The notes under the pieces: generated by a model
Told to the model about the DNA's origin: nothing
The model's database searches: none
The model's input: the letters and a program-made list of their open reading frames with translations, nothing else
Shown here: positions 9,336 to 16,384 of the stretch, piece by piece
How positions within the stretch are numbered: position 1 is the first letter of the stretch
Layout: every line of letters begins with the position of its first letter
Position numbers and translations under genes: made by a program
Origin: Parablautia intestinalis
Lineage (GTDB): Bacteria; Bacillota; Clostridia; Lachnospirales; Lachnospiraceae
Length of the DNA: 64,000 bases
NCBI GenBank assembly: GCA_003612395.1
Contig: RAYQ01000001.1
Span: 124,001 to 188,000 of the forward strand
Reading direction: 5' to 3'

Positions 9336-10418
9336 TTAGCGATCCTTGTACATATCCTCATAATATTTCTGGTAGTCGCCGCTGGTGACATTTTTCATCC
9401 AGTCCTCATTTTCAAAAAACCATGCTATCGTGCGCCTGATACCTTCTTTGAACATCGTTTCCGGCTCCCAGCCAATCTCTGCCTTAATCTTGTCAGGTGC
9501 TATGGCATACCTTCTGTCATGGCCCTTCCGATCCTCCACATAAGTGATCAGGTCCTCGTTTATATATGCTTTTCTGGGATCCTTTTCCGGCAGCATCTCC
9601 TGCAGGGTATCTAATATGATATGGATAATCGCAATGTTTTGCTTTTCATTATGTCCGCCCACATTGTAAGTCTCAAAAAGCCTGCCATTTTCCTGTACCA
9701 TATCAATAGCTTTCGCATGATCCTCCACATAAAGCCAGTCGCGCACATTCTTCCCATCCCCATAAACAGGCAGTTTCTTTCCCTGAAGAGCATTGTTGAT
9801 AATAAGGGGAATCAGTTTTTCCGGAAACTGATAGGGCCCATAGTTGTTGGAGCAGTTGGTAATGTTGGCAGGGAACTTATACGTATCCATATAGGATTTT
9901 ACCAGCATGTCCGCCCCGGCCTTGCTGGCGGAATAGGGACTGTGGGGAGCATAAGGGGTTGTCTCATAAAAATATCCTCCCTCCTCCTCAAGGGATCCGT
10001 ATACCTCATCTGTTGACACATGTAAAAATTTTTTATCCGGCTTAAAGGTGCCGTCAGGATTCTCCCATGCCGCTTTTGCACAGTTAAGCATAACAGCGGT
10101 TCCCAAAACATTTGTCTGTACAAATATTTCCGGCGTTTTAATGCTGCGGTCCACATGCGTCTCCGCTGCAAAATGCACCACCCTGTCAATATCATTTTCC
10201 GCAAAAATTTTCGCTATCGTCTCCTTATCGCAAATATTTGCTTTTATGAAAGTGTAATTGTCCCTTCCCTCCACTTCCTTCAAATTCTCAAGATTTCCCG
10301 CATAAGTAACGGCATCCACGTTAATAATCCTTATCTTATCACCATATTTTTTAAACATGTAATGGATATAATTGGATCCGATAAATCCCGCTCCTCCTGT
10401 TACTAAATAAGTTCTCAT
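9336..10418 (-). CDS. rfbB: dTDP-glucose 4,6-dehydratase
   Basis: About 360 residues. The start is placed at the ATG at 10416-10418 (MRTYLVTGG) because GGAG sits nine bases before it; an ATG five codons upstream directly abuts its ribosome site. Seen: the Rossmann motif TGGAGFIGSNY, the active-site TDEVYG, YSASKAG with the Tyr-x-x-x-Lys pair, and NCSNNYGPYQFPEKLIPL, all typical of RmlB. It converts dTDP-glucose to dTDP-4-keto-6-deoxyglucose using bound NAD. It is separated from rfbA by a terminator and promoter, so it may be expressed differently. rfbD, the last rhamnose gene, is not in the window. Confidence 0.95.
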   Translation of the reverse strand: MRTYLVTGGAGFIGSNYIHYMFKKYGDKIRIINVDAVTYAGNLENLKEVEGRDNYTFIKANICDKETIAKIFAENDIDRVVHFAAETHVDRSIKTPEIFVQTNVLGTAVMLNCAKAAWENPDGTFKPDKKFLHVSTDEVYGSLEEEGGYFYETTPYAPHSPYSASKAGADMLVKSYMDTYKFPANITNCSNNYGPYQFPEKLIPLIINNALQGKKLPVYGDGKNVRDWLYVEDHAKAIDMVQENGRLFETYNVGGHNEKQNIAIIHIILDTLQEMLPEKDPRKAYINEDLITYVEDRKGHDRRYAIAPDKIKAEIGWEPETMFKEGIRRTIAWFFENEDWMKNVTSGDYQKYYEDMYKDR

Positions 10419-10524
10419 ATGCTCTTTCTCCATCTCCTTTTGCTCTTACTGATACAATATTTTCTGCTTAAAATGCTGCAAATCTCCTCTTACGAAATCT
10501 CATACTCTAACCCATGCTTCCAAC

Positions 10525-13353
10525 TTAATAACCCATATAACTGATATTCATATCAACATTTCCCTTAATACCGGACACACTTCCTTTCGAGGAATACTGC
10601 CACATGTCGTACCTTGTTCTGTTGTAGCTGGGCGCTGCCGCATACTGTGCAAGCCAGATTTTGTAACCGGTAAGGCTTGGCGCGTCTATATGGGAGTTCA
10701 GCCATGTTTTATTTGCATAAATTCCTGCCTTATATCCGGAATTTTGAATGGTCTGGCAAAAAGCTTTGCACACTGCCGTTCTTGTGGATACATTAATGGC
10801 ATCAGCACGTCCGTTGCTGGCCTCCACGTCTAAAAATACAGGATAACTAAGGCCGTAGCCCTTTATAAGTCCAAGAACCATAGAAGCTTCTTCCACGGCC
10901 TCCACTTCATTTACAGCCTGGGTAAAGAAGTAAACGCCTACCTTTAATCCCGCCTTGGAAGCGCCCTGAATATTACTTCTGAACATGGGATCCTCAATCA
11001 GTGCTCCTGTGGATGACCCCCTGTAACCGCAGCGGATGATAACGTAAGAAACACCGCTGTTTTTCACTGCATTCCAGTCTATGTTTCCATTCCATTTAGA
11101 TACGTCTATTCCCATATGGCCTGAACCGGTATTCAAAGAGCCGTCACTGTTAAAATTATATTTGGCGCCCTGAATAACCTGTTCTCCCGTCACCTTATCT
11201 CCATTCTTGTCAAAGAAATAGGTTACGCCTTCTATTACCTGCCATCCGGTATATTTATATTCTCCGCTTGTTTTGCTGATCAGACGATAAAATTCTTTTG
11301 CCGTGTAATAATCCGCATATTTAGCCTCTCTAAAGGTGCCATCCGGATTTTTAATATAAAGGGTTTCCCCTTTGGTAGTTTTTAAAACGCTTTTGGTATC
11401 ATTTTTTGCGTCATTAGGCGTTGCTGTGGGACTTGCGCTTGCCGTAGGCGATGGACTGGGCGTTGCTGTGGGGCTTGCGCTTGCCGTGGGCAACGGGCTG
11501 GGCGTTGCTGCAGGACTTGCGCTTGCCGCAGGCGATGGGCTGGGCGTTGCCACAGGGGTTGCCGTAGGCGCTGCCGTGGGCGGTGCAGTCTCCGGTGTCC
11601 TGGTCGGCTGCGGCGTATCCTCCGGTGTCTTAGTTGGTTCCGGCGTGGACGCAGGTGTAGGAGTCGGCGGCTGCGTAGGCTCAGGCGTTGGCTCCTGTGT
11701 GGGCTCGGGCGCAGAGGGCTGCTCCGAAGGCGTCTCCGGTTCAGGCGTAGGCGTTTCGTCATCTTCCGGCGTCTTTTCCACAAGCAGACGGAACCCTGCT
11801 AATGCTGTCTTTCCGGGATCCGCAATCTCCTTTGTTTCCACCTTCTCGTAGTTTTCTTCCTTCTTTTCCGTTCCATCTATCAATGTTTTGGTAGATTCCA
11901 CCCACTCTACCGTGTCCTTATTCGTGGATTCCACTACCGTTTCATTTACTTTTGTGTCCTCCGCTGCCGCATTTACCTGGGCCTCTGTCTTTACCTCGTC
12001 AGACACATCCACTTTCTTGTACTCAATGGTATCTTTTACTGTCACGGACATCTGCTCCGAGGAAACAGCATATGTACTGTCGGACGCAGGACCTGTAATC
12101 TTTACTTTGTATTTTCCTGCTTCCATACCCGTTTGGTAGATAATGCCGTCCTTATCATCATCTTCTGCCGTGTAAGCCCCACCCGAAGGCTTTGTAATTT
12201 CCACCTTGAAATTCAGATTGGGAATCAGTTTTCCGGTTTTTTTATTGAGGAACTTAATTTTAAGGTCCTTCTGGATGGAGGTCAGGTTCATGACAACCTC
12301 TGTTTTTCCCTCAGTTTCCTCCTCCTGATCCTGCCCGGCTTCTTCCTCCTCATCTTCCATCTCCATGGTAGCTGCCAGATATTTTGCAGTTTGGGCATCG
12401 GCAACAGCAACAAGTCCGCTTTCGCCAATCATGGAGATGTCTTCCATCCCCACTCCTATTTCTGCAAAAGCCTCTATCTGAGACTGATTGCTTTTTGCAT
12501 TGAAAAACAGGGCTCCTGTAATTACCACAACCACAAGCACAGCAGCTCCCGTAAGTGCAACAACATGATCTACCACTGACATATGCCGCAGCTTATATAT
12601 GATTTTTCCTGCTGCCCCTTCAGGGGGATCGTCATCCTCATAATCTTCTTCGTAATCTACTTCATCATATTCCCCATATTCGTAATCTTCTTCGTCCTCC
12701 CTGTCATATTCCCCATACTCGTAATCCTCTTCGTCCTCCCTGTCATATTCCCCGTACTCGTAATCCTCTTCGTCCTCCCCGTCATATTCCTCATCCCCGT
12801 AATCTTCCTCTTCATCATCTATCTCATCATTTTCTGCATAGTACTCCTCATCTGTCCCGTAGTATTCCTCTTCCTCATCTTCCCCATAATAATCCTCATC
12901 GCTCTCATACTCTTCTTCATCCTCTATCCCGTAATCTTCTCCGCTATACTCTCTCCTGGTTTCATACTCTGCCGTTTCCTCTTTTTCATAGTATTCCTCA
13001 CCGTAATCTTCCTCTTCTTCATACCCTTCTTCGGCATCGTATTCTATTTCGTAGTCGTCCCCCTCATATTCCTCTTCCTCACAGGCTCCGGCATCATCTT
13101 CTGCTTCATAATCCTCTTCGTCATAATCTTCTTCTGTTTCGTAATCTTCCTCATCCTCATAATCTTCGTATTCGTAATCTCCCCCGTCTTCTTCGTAATC
13201 TTCCTCATCCTCATCATATTCATCTTCGTATTCCCCGTCCTCATATTCATCCTCTTCGTAGTTTTCATCATACTCCATCCACTCTGATTCCGAATAGGCC
13301 TCACTTCTTCTGCCTCTTTTTCCGCCTCCCAGTCTTTTAAAAAATTTACCCAT
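10525..13353 (-). CDS. Membrane-anchored GH25 lysozyme with a giant acidic N-terminal tail
   Basis: 942 residues. Layout by eye: a basic head (1-16), a Glu/Asp/Tyr-rich disordered segment (~20-244) with three 13-residue tandem repeats, one membrane helix (~262-284), an extracellular region with an Ig-like module (~350-440), a Pro/Thr/Ser spacer containing three 14-residue repeats, two short cell-wall-binding-like repeats (YTGWQVIEGVTYFFDKNG), and a C-terminal GH25 catalytic domain starting at GIDVSKWNG, with the acidic pair in FLDVEASNG. GH25 enzymes cleave the MurNAc-GlcNAc bond of peptidoglycan. The predicted topology puts the acidic tail in the cytoplasm and the enzyme outside. GGAGG lies ten bases before the ATG. 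A role in wall remodelling during polysaccharide attachment is only an inference from position. Confidence 0.9.
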   Translation of the reverse strand: MGKFFKRLGGGKRGRRSEAYSESEWMEYDENYEEDEYEDGEYEDEYDEDEEDYEEDGGDYEYEDYEDEEDYETEEDYDEEDYEAEDDAGACEEEEYEGDDYEIEYDAEEGYEEEEDYGEEYYEKEETAEYETRREYSGEDYGIEDEEEYESDEDYYGEDEEEEYYGTDEEYYAENDEIDDEEEDYGDEEYDGEDEEDYEYGEYDREDEEDYEYGEYDREDEEDYEYGEYDEVDYEEDYEDDDPPEGAAGKIIYKLRHMSVVDHVVALTGAAVLVVVVITGALFFNAKSNQSQIEAFAEIGVGMEDISMIGESGLVAVADAQTAKYLAATMEMEDEEEEAGQDQEEETEGKTEVVMNLTSIQKDLKIKFLNKKTGKLIPNLNFKVEITKPSGGAYTAEDDDKDGIIYQTGMEAGKYKVKITGPASDSTYAVSSEQMSVTVKDTIEYKKVDVSDEVKTEAQVNAAAEDTKVNETVVESTNKDTVEWVESTKTLIDGTEKKEENYEKVETKEIADPGKTALAGFRLLVEKTPEDDETPTPEPETPSEQPSAPEPTQEPTPEPTQPPTPTPASTPEPTKTPEDTPQPTRTPETAPPTAAPTATPVATPSPSPAASASPAATPSPLPTASASPTATPSPSPTASASPTATPNDAKNDTKSVLKTTKGETLYIKNPDGTFREAKYADYYTAKEFYRLISKTSGEYKYTGWQVIEGVTYFFDKNGDKVTGEQVIQGAKYNFNSDGSLNTGSGHMGIDVSKWNGNIDWNAVKNSGVSYVIIRCGYRGSSTGALIEDPMFRSNIQGASKAGLKVGVYFFTQAVNEVEAVEEASMVLGLIKGYGLSYPVFLDVEASNGRADAINVSTRTAVCKAFCQTIQNSGYKAGIYANKTWLNSHIDAPSLTGYKIWLAQYAAAPSYNRTRYDMWQYSSKGSVSGIKGNVDMNISYMGY
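11418..11543 (-). repeat. Three 42-bp tandem repeats coding a Pro/Ser/Thr/Ala spacer
   Basis: Three diverged copies at 11418-11459, 11460-11501 and 11502-11543 encode 14-residue units of the type ATPSPSPTASASPT in the lysozyme gene. They form an extended wall-spanning linker. Copy number is likely to vary between strains. Confidence 0.85.
12665..12781 (-). repeat. Three 39-bp tandem repeats coding acidic 13-residue units
   Basis: Copies at 12665-12703, 12704-12742 and 12743-12781 are nearly identical and encode EDEEDYEYGEYDR-type units in the acidic tail of the lysozyme. Their close identity suggests recent expansion or gene conversion. Confidence 0.9.
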
Positions 13354-13466
13354 TTATGTAAACCCTCCGCAATTAATAATTTCGTAATATTCTTTATTTT
13401 TTGTTTTGTCTTTTTATCCGTGCTGCCTGCCCTGCGGCACATAAGCCATACACGAATTATTTCGCT

Positions 13467-13495
13467 ATTATAACATTTATCAAAAGTCAGCACAA
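13467..13495 (-). promoter_or_regulatory. Promoter for the GH25 lysozyme gene
   Basis: On the minus strand TTGTGC (13490-13495), a 17-base spacer and a perfect TATAAT (13467-13472) lie about 115 bases before the lysozyme start. Confidence 0.6.
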
Positions 13496-13608
13496 TCTTT
13501 TTGTATTTTTATCTATAAAAAAAACTTAATATTTCGATTTCTGGCAGTTAACATAACTTTTTAGCATATTATGTCAACAAAATCTCTAGACAAGCTACCT
13601 ATAAGTTA

Positions 13609-13636
13609 TTGACTTTATTTACAATACCGTTAAACT
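13609..13636 (+). promoter_or_regulatory. Promoter for the zinc-ribbon gene
   Basis: TTGACT (13609-13614), a 16-base spacer and TAAACT (13631-13636) lie about 50 bases before the start codon at 13685. Confidence 0.55.
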
Positions 13637-13684
13637 GAAAATGAGCTTACAATTATGCTTGTTTCAAGAAAAGGGGAATTTTAT

Positions 13685-14020
13685 ATGATGTATATGCATT
13701 TCTGCAAACCTTGCCACCGTATTTTTATGTTGAACGGGCATAAAATGATATGCCCAAAATGCAGCAATCCATTAACGGAACTCCAAATTTCTTACCTGGA
13801 TTATGTTGAAATGGATATGGAGGAGCGGGAAGCCTTTAAATGCGCCTGCGATGATGATAATCAGATAGGCAAATTTAAAGCTACATACCGAATGTACAAA
13901 TACAGCAAATGGTACAAAGAACTTCAGGCGCAAAACGAAGCTAATCTTCCTATTACCACTTTGCTGGCGGCAATGGTTCAGCAAAGCGCCAACAAGTATT
14001 CTACACCTCAGGTACATTAA
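13685..14020 (+). CDS. Small zinc-ribbon protein of unknown function
   Basis: 111 residues from the second of the possible starts; AAGGGG lies about eight bases before ATGATG at 13685, whereas a start ten codons earlier has no ribosome site. Seen: a CKPC and a CPKC pair about 20 residues apart near the N-terminus, the pattern of a four-cysteine zinc ribbon. A Tyr/Lys-rich helical middle and a C-terminal helix (TTLLAAMVQQSANKY) follow. A further CAC motif occurs mid-protein. I do not recognise the family beyond the zinc ribbon. It is monocistronic, with its own promoter and a strong terminator. Confidence 0.75.
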   Translation: MMYMHFCKPCHRIFMLNGHKMICPKCSNPLTELQISYLDYVEMDMEEREAFKCACDDDNQIGKFKATYRMYKYSKWYKELQAQNEANLPITTLLAAMVQQSANKYSTPQVH

Positions 14021-14056
14021 TGCCAAATGTCGGCAATGGATTTGCCAGGCAAAAAT

Positions 14057-14090
14057 CAAAGGGCCGGGGCTTTCCCGGTTCTTTGATTTT
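14057..14090. terminator. Bidirectional terminator
   Basis: CAAAGGGCCGGG (14057-14068) and CCCGGTTCTTTG (14074-14085) form a 12-pair stem with two G-U pairs and a five-base loop. ATTTT follows on the plus strand and ATTTTTG on the minus strand, so it can end both the zinc-ribbon gene and the convergent transporter pair. Confidence 0.8.
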
Positions 14091-14150
14091 CAAATTCGGT
14101 ATCCGTTGTTTTAACCTAAGGGCCGCCTTATAAATCACTGCCTTATATCT

Positions 14151-14486
14151 CTATCTGTAGTATACAAAAATTCCTGCTAAAATTATGGCCATTCCAAAGA
14201 TCTTTCTCTTTGTTATCTTCTCCCTGAAAAAAAGATAACTGAGCAGCATCACCACCACATACCCAAGGGATTCTATCACGGGAACATTTGAAAAGTCCAG
14301 CCCTCTGTAAGAGAACACTGTCAGGAACATGGACAAAAACATCATTCCATACCCGCAAATCACATAGAAATTTAAATATTCCCGTATAGGAGAGCTGTAG
14401 GTTTTTGCAGCGCTCTTTTTTAGAAGTATCTGCGCAAAAGAAGCCACACAAACAGAGAGCAGTAAAATCAGTATATAAATGTTCAT
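14151..14486 (-). CDS. EamA/SMR-like small membrane transporter, subunit 2
   Basis: 111 residues from the ATG at 14484-14486, just two bases after the stop of the partner gene, with GGAGG upstream; a longer reading would run back into the partner. Four membrane helices are visible. The C-terminal EKITKRKIFGMAIILAGIFVYY is the hallmark last helix of EamA/DMT half-size proteins. Such short proteins usually work as dimers, as ArnE/ArnF do in flipping undecaprenyl-phosphate-sugar. The tight coupling suggests a heterodimer with the next entry. Substrate unknown; a lipid-linked sugar is possible given the envelope genes nearby. Confidence 0.8.
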   Translation of the reverse strand: MNIYILILLLSVCVASFAQILLKKSAAKTYSSPIREYLNFYVICGYGMMFLSMFLTVFSYRGLDFSNVPVIESLGYVVVMLLSYLFFREKITKRKIFGMAIILAGIFVYYR

Positions 14487-14488
14487 TG

Positions 14489-14842
14489 CTATTTTCCCTC
14501 CTCCCCGTTCAGTATAAAAATTCCTGTCATTACCAGTAAAATCCCGGCCCCTTTCCACACTGTAATATGCTCATGAAAAAGGAAAAGACTCCATACCAGC
14601 GTCCAAAGCAATGTCACTGCTTTATTGGCATACGCCACAGATAACTCAAAATGTTTAATCACCTGCTGCCACAAAAGTGCATACACGCCAAGTATCGCAA
14701 CATCCAGCCCATAAATCAAAATAAATTCCAGACTAAACAGCTCTTTTCCGGATGCAAACTTTGAAACCACACTGGAAATACTATATATAAAAAACACTGC
14801 CTGCAGCATCAAAATATCTTTCCATTTAAAATTCTTTTTCAT
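14489..14842 (-). CDS. EamA/SMR-like small membrane transporter, subunit 1
   Basis: 117 residues with four membrane helices; the last one (HITVWKGAGILLVMTGIFIL) has the EamA-family end pattern. A charged C-terminus (NGEEGK) stops two bases before the start of the partner gene, so the two are almost certainly co-translated. Length and pattern match small multidrug resistance or ArnE/ArnF-type half transporters. No regulator is adjacent. Confidence 0.8.
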   Translation of the reverse strand: MKKNFKWKDILMLQAVFFIYSISSVVSKFASGKELFSLEFILIYGLDVAILGVYALLWQQVIKHFELSVAYANKAVTLLWTLVWSLFLFHEHITVWKGAGILLVMTGIFILNGEEGK

Positions 14843-15105
14843 ATTCTGCTTTCATCCCCCGTCTGCCTTTTATGGCATAAAACGTAACCATTCAGCCGAA
14901 AGCCAGACTGTTGTCATAAACAGCTTCCAGACACGCTCTAAATTGCATTTTATCATAAACCACTGAATATCGTATATTAAATTTTTATGAATTTATGGAT
15001 TTTTCCACAAAATGATAGTAGAATAACAAAGAATTACTCTGTCCGTCACAGTTTTTTCTGCCGGCAGACATGATTTAATTATTCAAAGGAGAACATGGGA
15101 TTATT

Positions 15106-16278
15106 ATGAAAACAGATAAAAATAAAACAGAAAATCCGGATGAAACAAAAATCTCAGCGGGGCAGACTTTTGAAGGCCCGCAATTTGTCACAGATGACCT
15201 TGATAATTCTGACGGGCAGGAAGATATAGAATACATGAACAGTGAAGAAGACATAGAATTTCTTGACGATTTTGATCCTCCAAAGCACAGGACTTTCCTG
15301 AAGAAATCCAATCTTCATATAAATATGCATATTCTCCTGGTCACAGTTATATTATTGATTGCCGTAATATCTGTTTACCGGCTGAACAAGTGGAATAAGG
15401 GCACCTCCTTAGATGACGATACCACGGATGTGGATCCATCCCAGTTCGATGTGGAAACCCTGGACATGCTCATCCCTATGGACGCATCCCTGTTAGAAGG
15501 GCGGGAGGATGACGGCGTGACAACTATCCTTTGCCTGGGCAATAATCCCTTTACGGATGACCGCGAAGATACCGGCCTTGCCTCACAGATTGCGGCTAAG
15601 ACAAACGCCACCGTTTACGACTGTGCATTTCCGGATTCTTCTGCTGCCTGCAAATATCCTGTATATAATCCCGAATATACAAGAGACCATTTTAACCTTT
15701 ATTATGTGGTAGAGTGTTTCCGGAACAACGAATTTACCGCTATTTCTTCCATTGCAAATGATGATCCGGATCCCAGGTATGCGGATACCGTGGAAGTCAT
15801 GAAAACGGTGGATATGGACAAGGTAGATGTGATTGTCATCATGTATGACAGTACGGACTACAACAACGGCACCGTAACCGACAATCCGGACAATCCCTAT
15901 GATGTTACTGCCTACACAGGCGGCCTTCGTACCACCATAGACAATATCAAAAACACCTGGCCCTATATCCGTGTTCTTGTCATGTCCCATACCTACGCAC
16001 AATATATGGACGATAACGGCAATTTGTACAACGGCACTTTAAAGGACATTGGCAACGGCACCCTGCATCATTATCTGCTGATGGAAGCCAATGCTGCCAT
16101 GGACTGCGGCGTATCCTTTATTGACAACTATTTTGGCACCATCAACGAGGATAACTGCGAAGAATATATGTCCAACTATATGCATTATAACAATGCAGGC
16201 CGTGAAAAGCTTGCCGAACGGGTTGCGGACGTGATTAACAATCATATGGGCATTGTAAACTCCAGCACCGGAAAGTAA
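15106..16278 (+). CDS. Membrane-anchored SGNH-hydrolase-like protein
   Basis: 390 residues: an acidic cytoplasmic head (1-70), one membrane helix (~73-92), then an extracellular alpha/beta domain. The domain has an SGNH-like first block (ILCLGNNPFTDD, 141-152), a middle block ending in VIVIMYDSTDY, and a final block YMHYNNAGREKLAERV resembling the His-containing block V. The serine usually found in the first block (GDS) is replaced by NNP, so normal GDSL esterase activity is doubtful. The start is preceded by AAAGGAG and an out-of-frame ATG whose four-codon ORF stops across the true start. It is monocistronic, with a long hairpin downstream. An envelope role is inferred from its anchoring. 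Confidence 0.7.
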   Translation: MKTDKNKTENPDETKISAGQTFEGPQFVTDDLDNSDGQEDIEYMNSEEDIEFLDDFDPPKHRTFLKKSNLHINMHILLVTVILLIAVISVYRLNKWNKGTSLDDDTTDVDPSQFDVETLDMLIPMDASLLEGREDDGVTTILCLGNNPFTDDREDTGLASQIAAKTNATVYDCAFPDSSAACKYPVYNPEYTRDHFNLYYVVECFRNNEFTAISSIANDDPDPRYADTVEVMKTVDMDKVDVIVIMYDSTDYNNGTVTDNPDNPYDVTAYTGGLRTTIDNIKNTWPYIRVLVMSHTYAQYMDDNGNLYNGTLKDIGNGTLHHYLLMEANAAMDCGVSFIDNYFGTINEDNCEEYMSNYMHYNNAGREKLAERVADVINNHMGIVNSSTGK

Positions 16279-16306
16279 CAAACGCCGGTCATCTTAATTG
16301 TAAGCC

Positions 16307-16351
16307 GGAAACTGCCGCAAAACAGCCTGTCAGGCATTTGCGGCAGTTTCC
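16307..16351. terminator. Long inverted repeat between convergent genes
   Basis: GGAAACTGCCGCAAA and its exact complement (15 pairs) enclose a loop that itself holds GCCTGTCAGGC. It lies between convergent genes, so a transcription-ending role is likely, although no U-tract follows on either strand. Confidence 0.55.
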
Positions 16352-16384
16352 TGTCATATCAGGGAGATGTATATGGCCTTTATC

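Noticed and set aside
9899-10406. Overlapping ORFs on both strands inside rfbB
   Set aside because: The rfbB frame has all family motifs; the others have none.
11372-11851. Plus-strand Gly/Val/Ala-rich 159-residue ORF
   Set aside because: Mirror of the Pro/Ser/Thr repeat coding on the other strand; low complexity and no start signals.
12665-12781. Short direct repeats as a possible CRISPR array
   Set aside because: The repeats are head-to-tail without spacers and lie in a coding frame.
12583-13287. Plus-strand 234-residue hydrophobic ORF
   Set aside because: It is the antisense of the acidic repeat region of the lysozyme; complement of GAA/GAT/TAT codons gives an artificial Ile/Phe/Val-rich frame, with no ribosome site.
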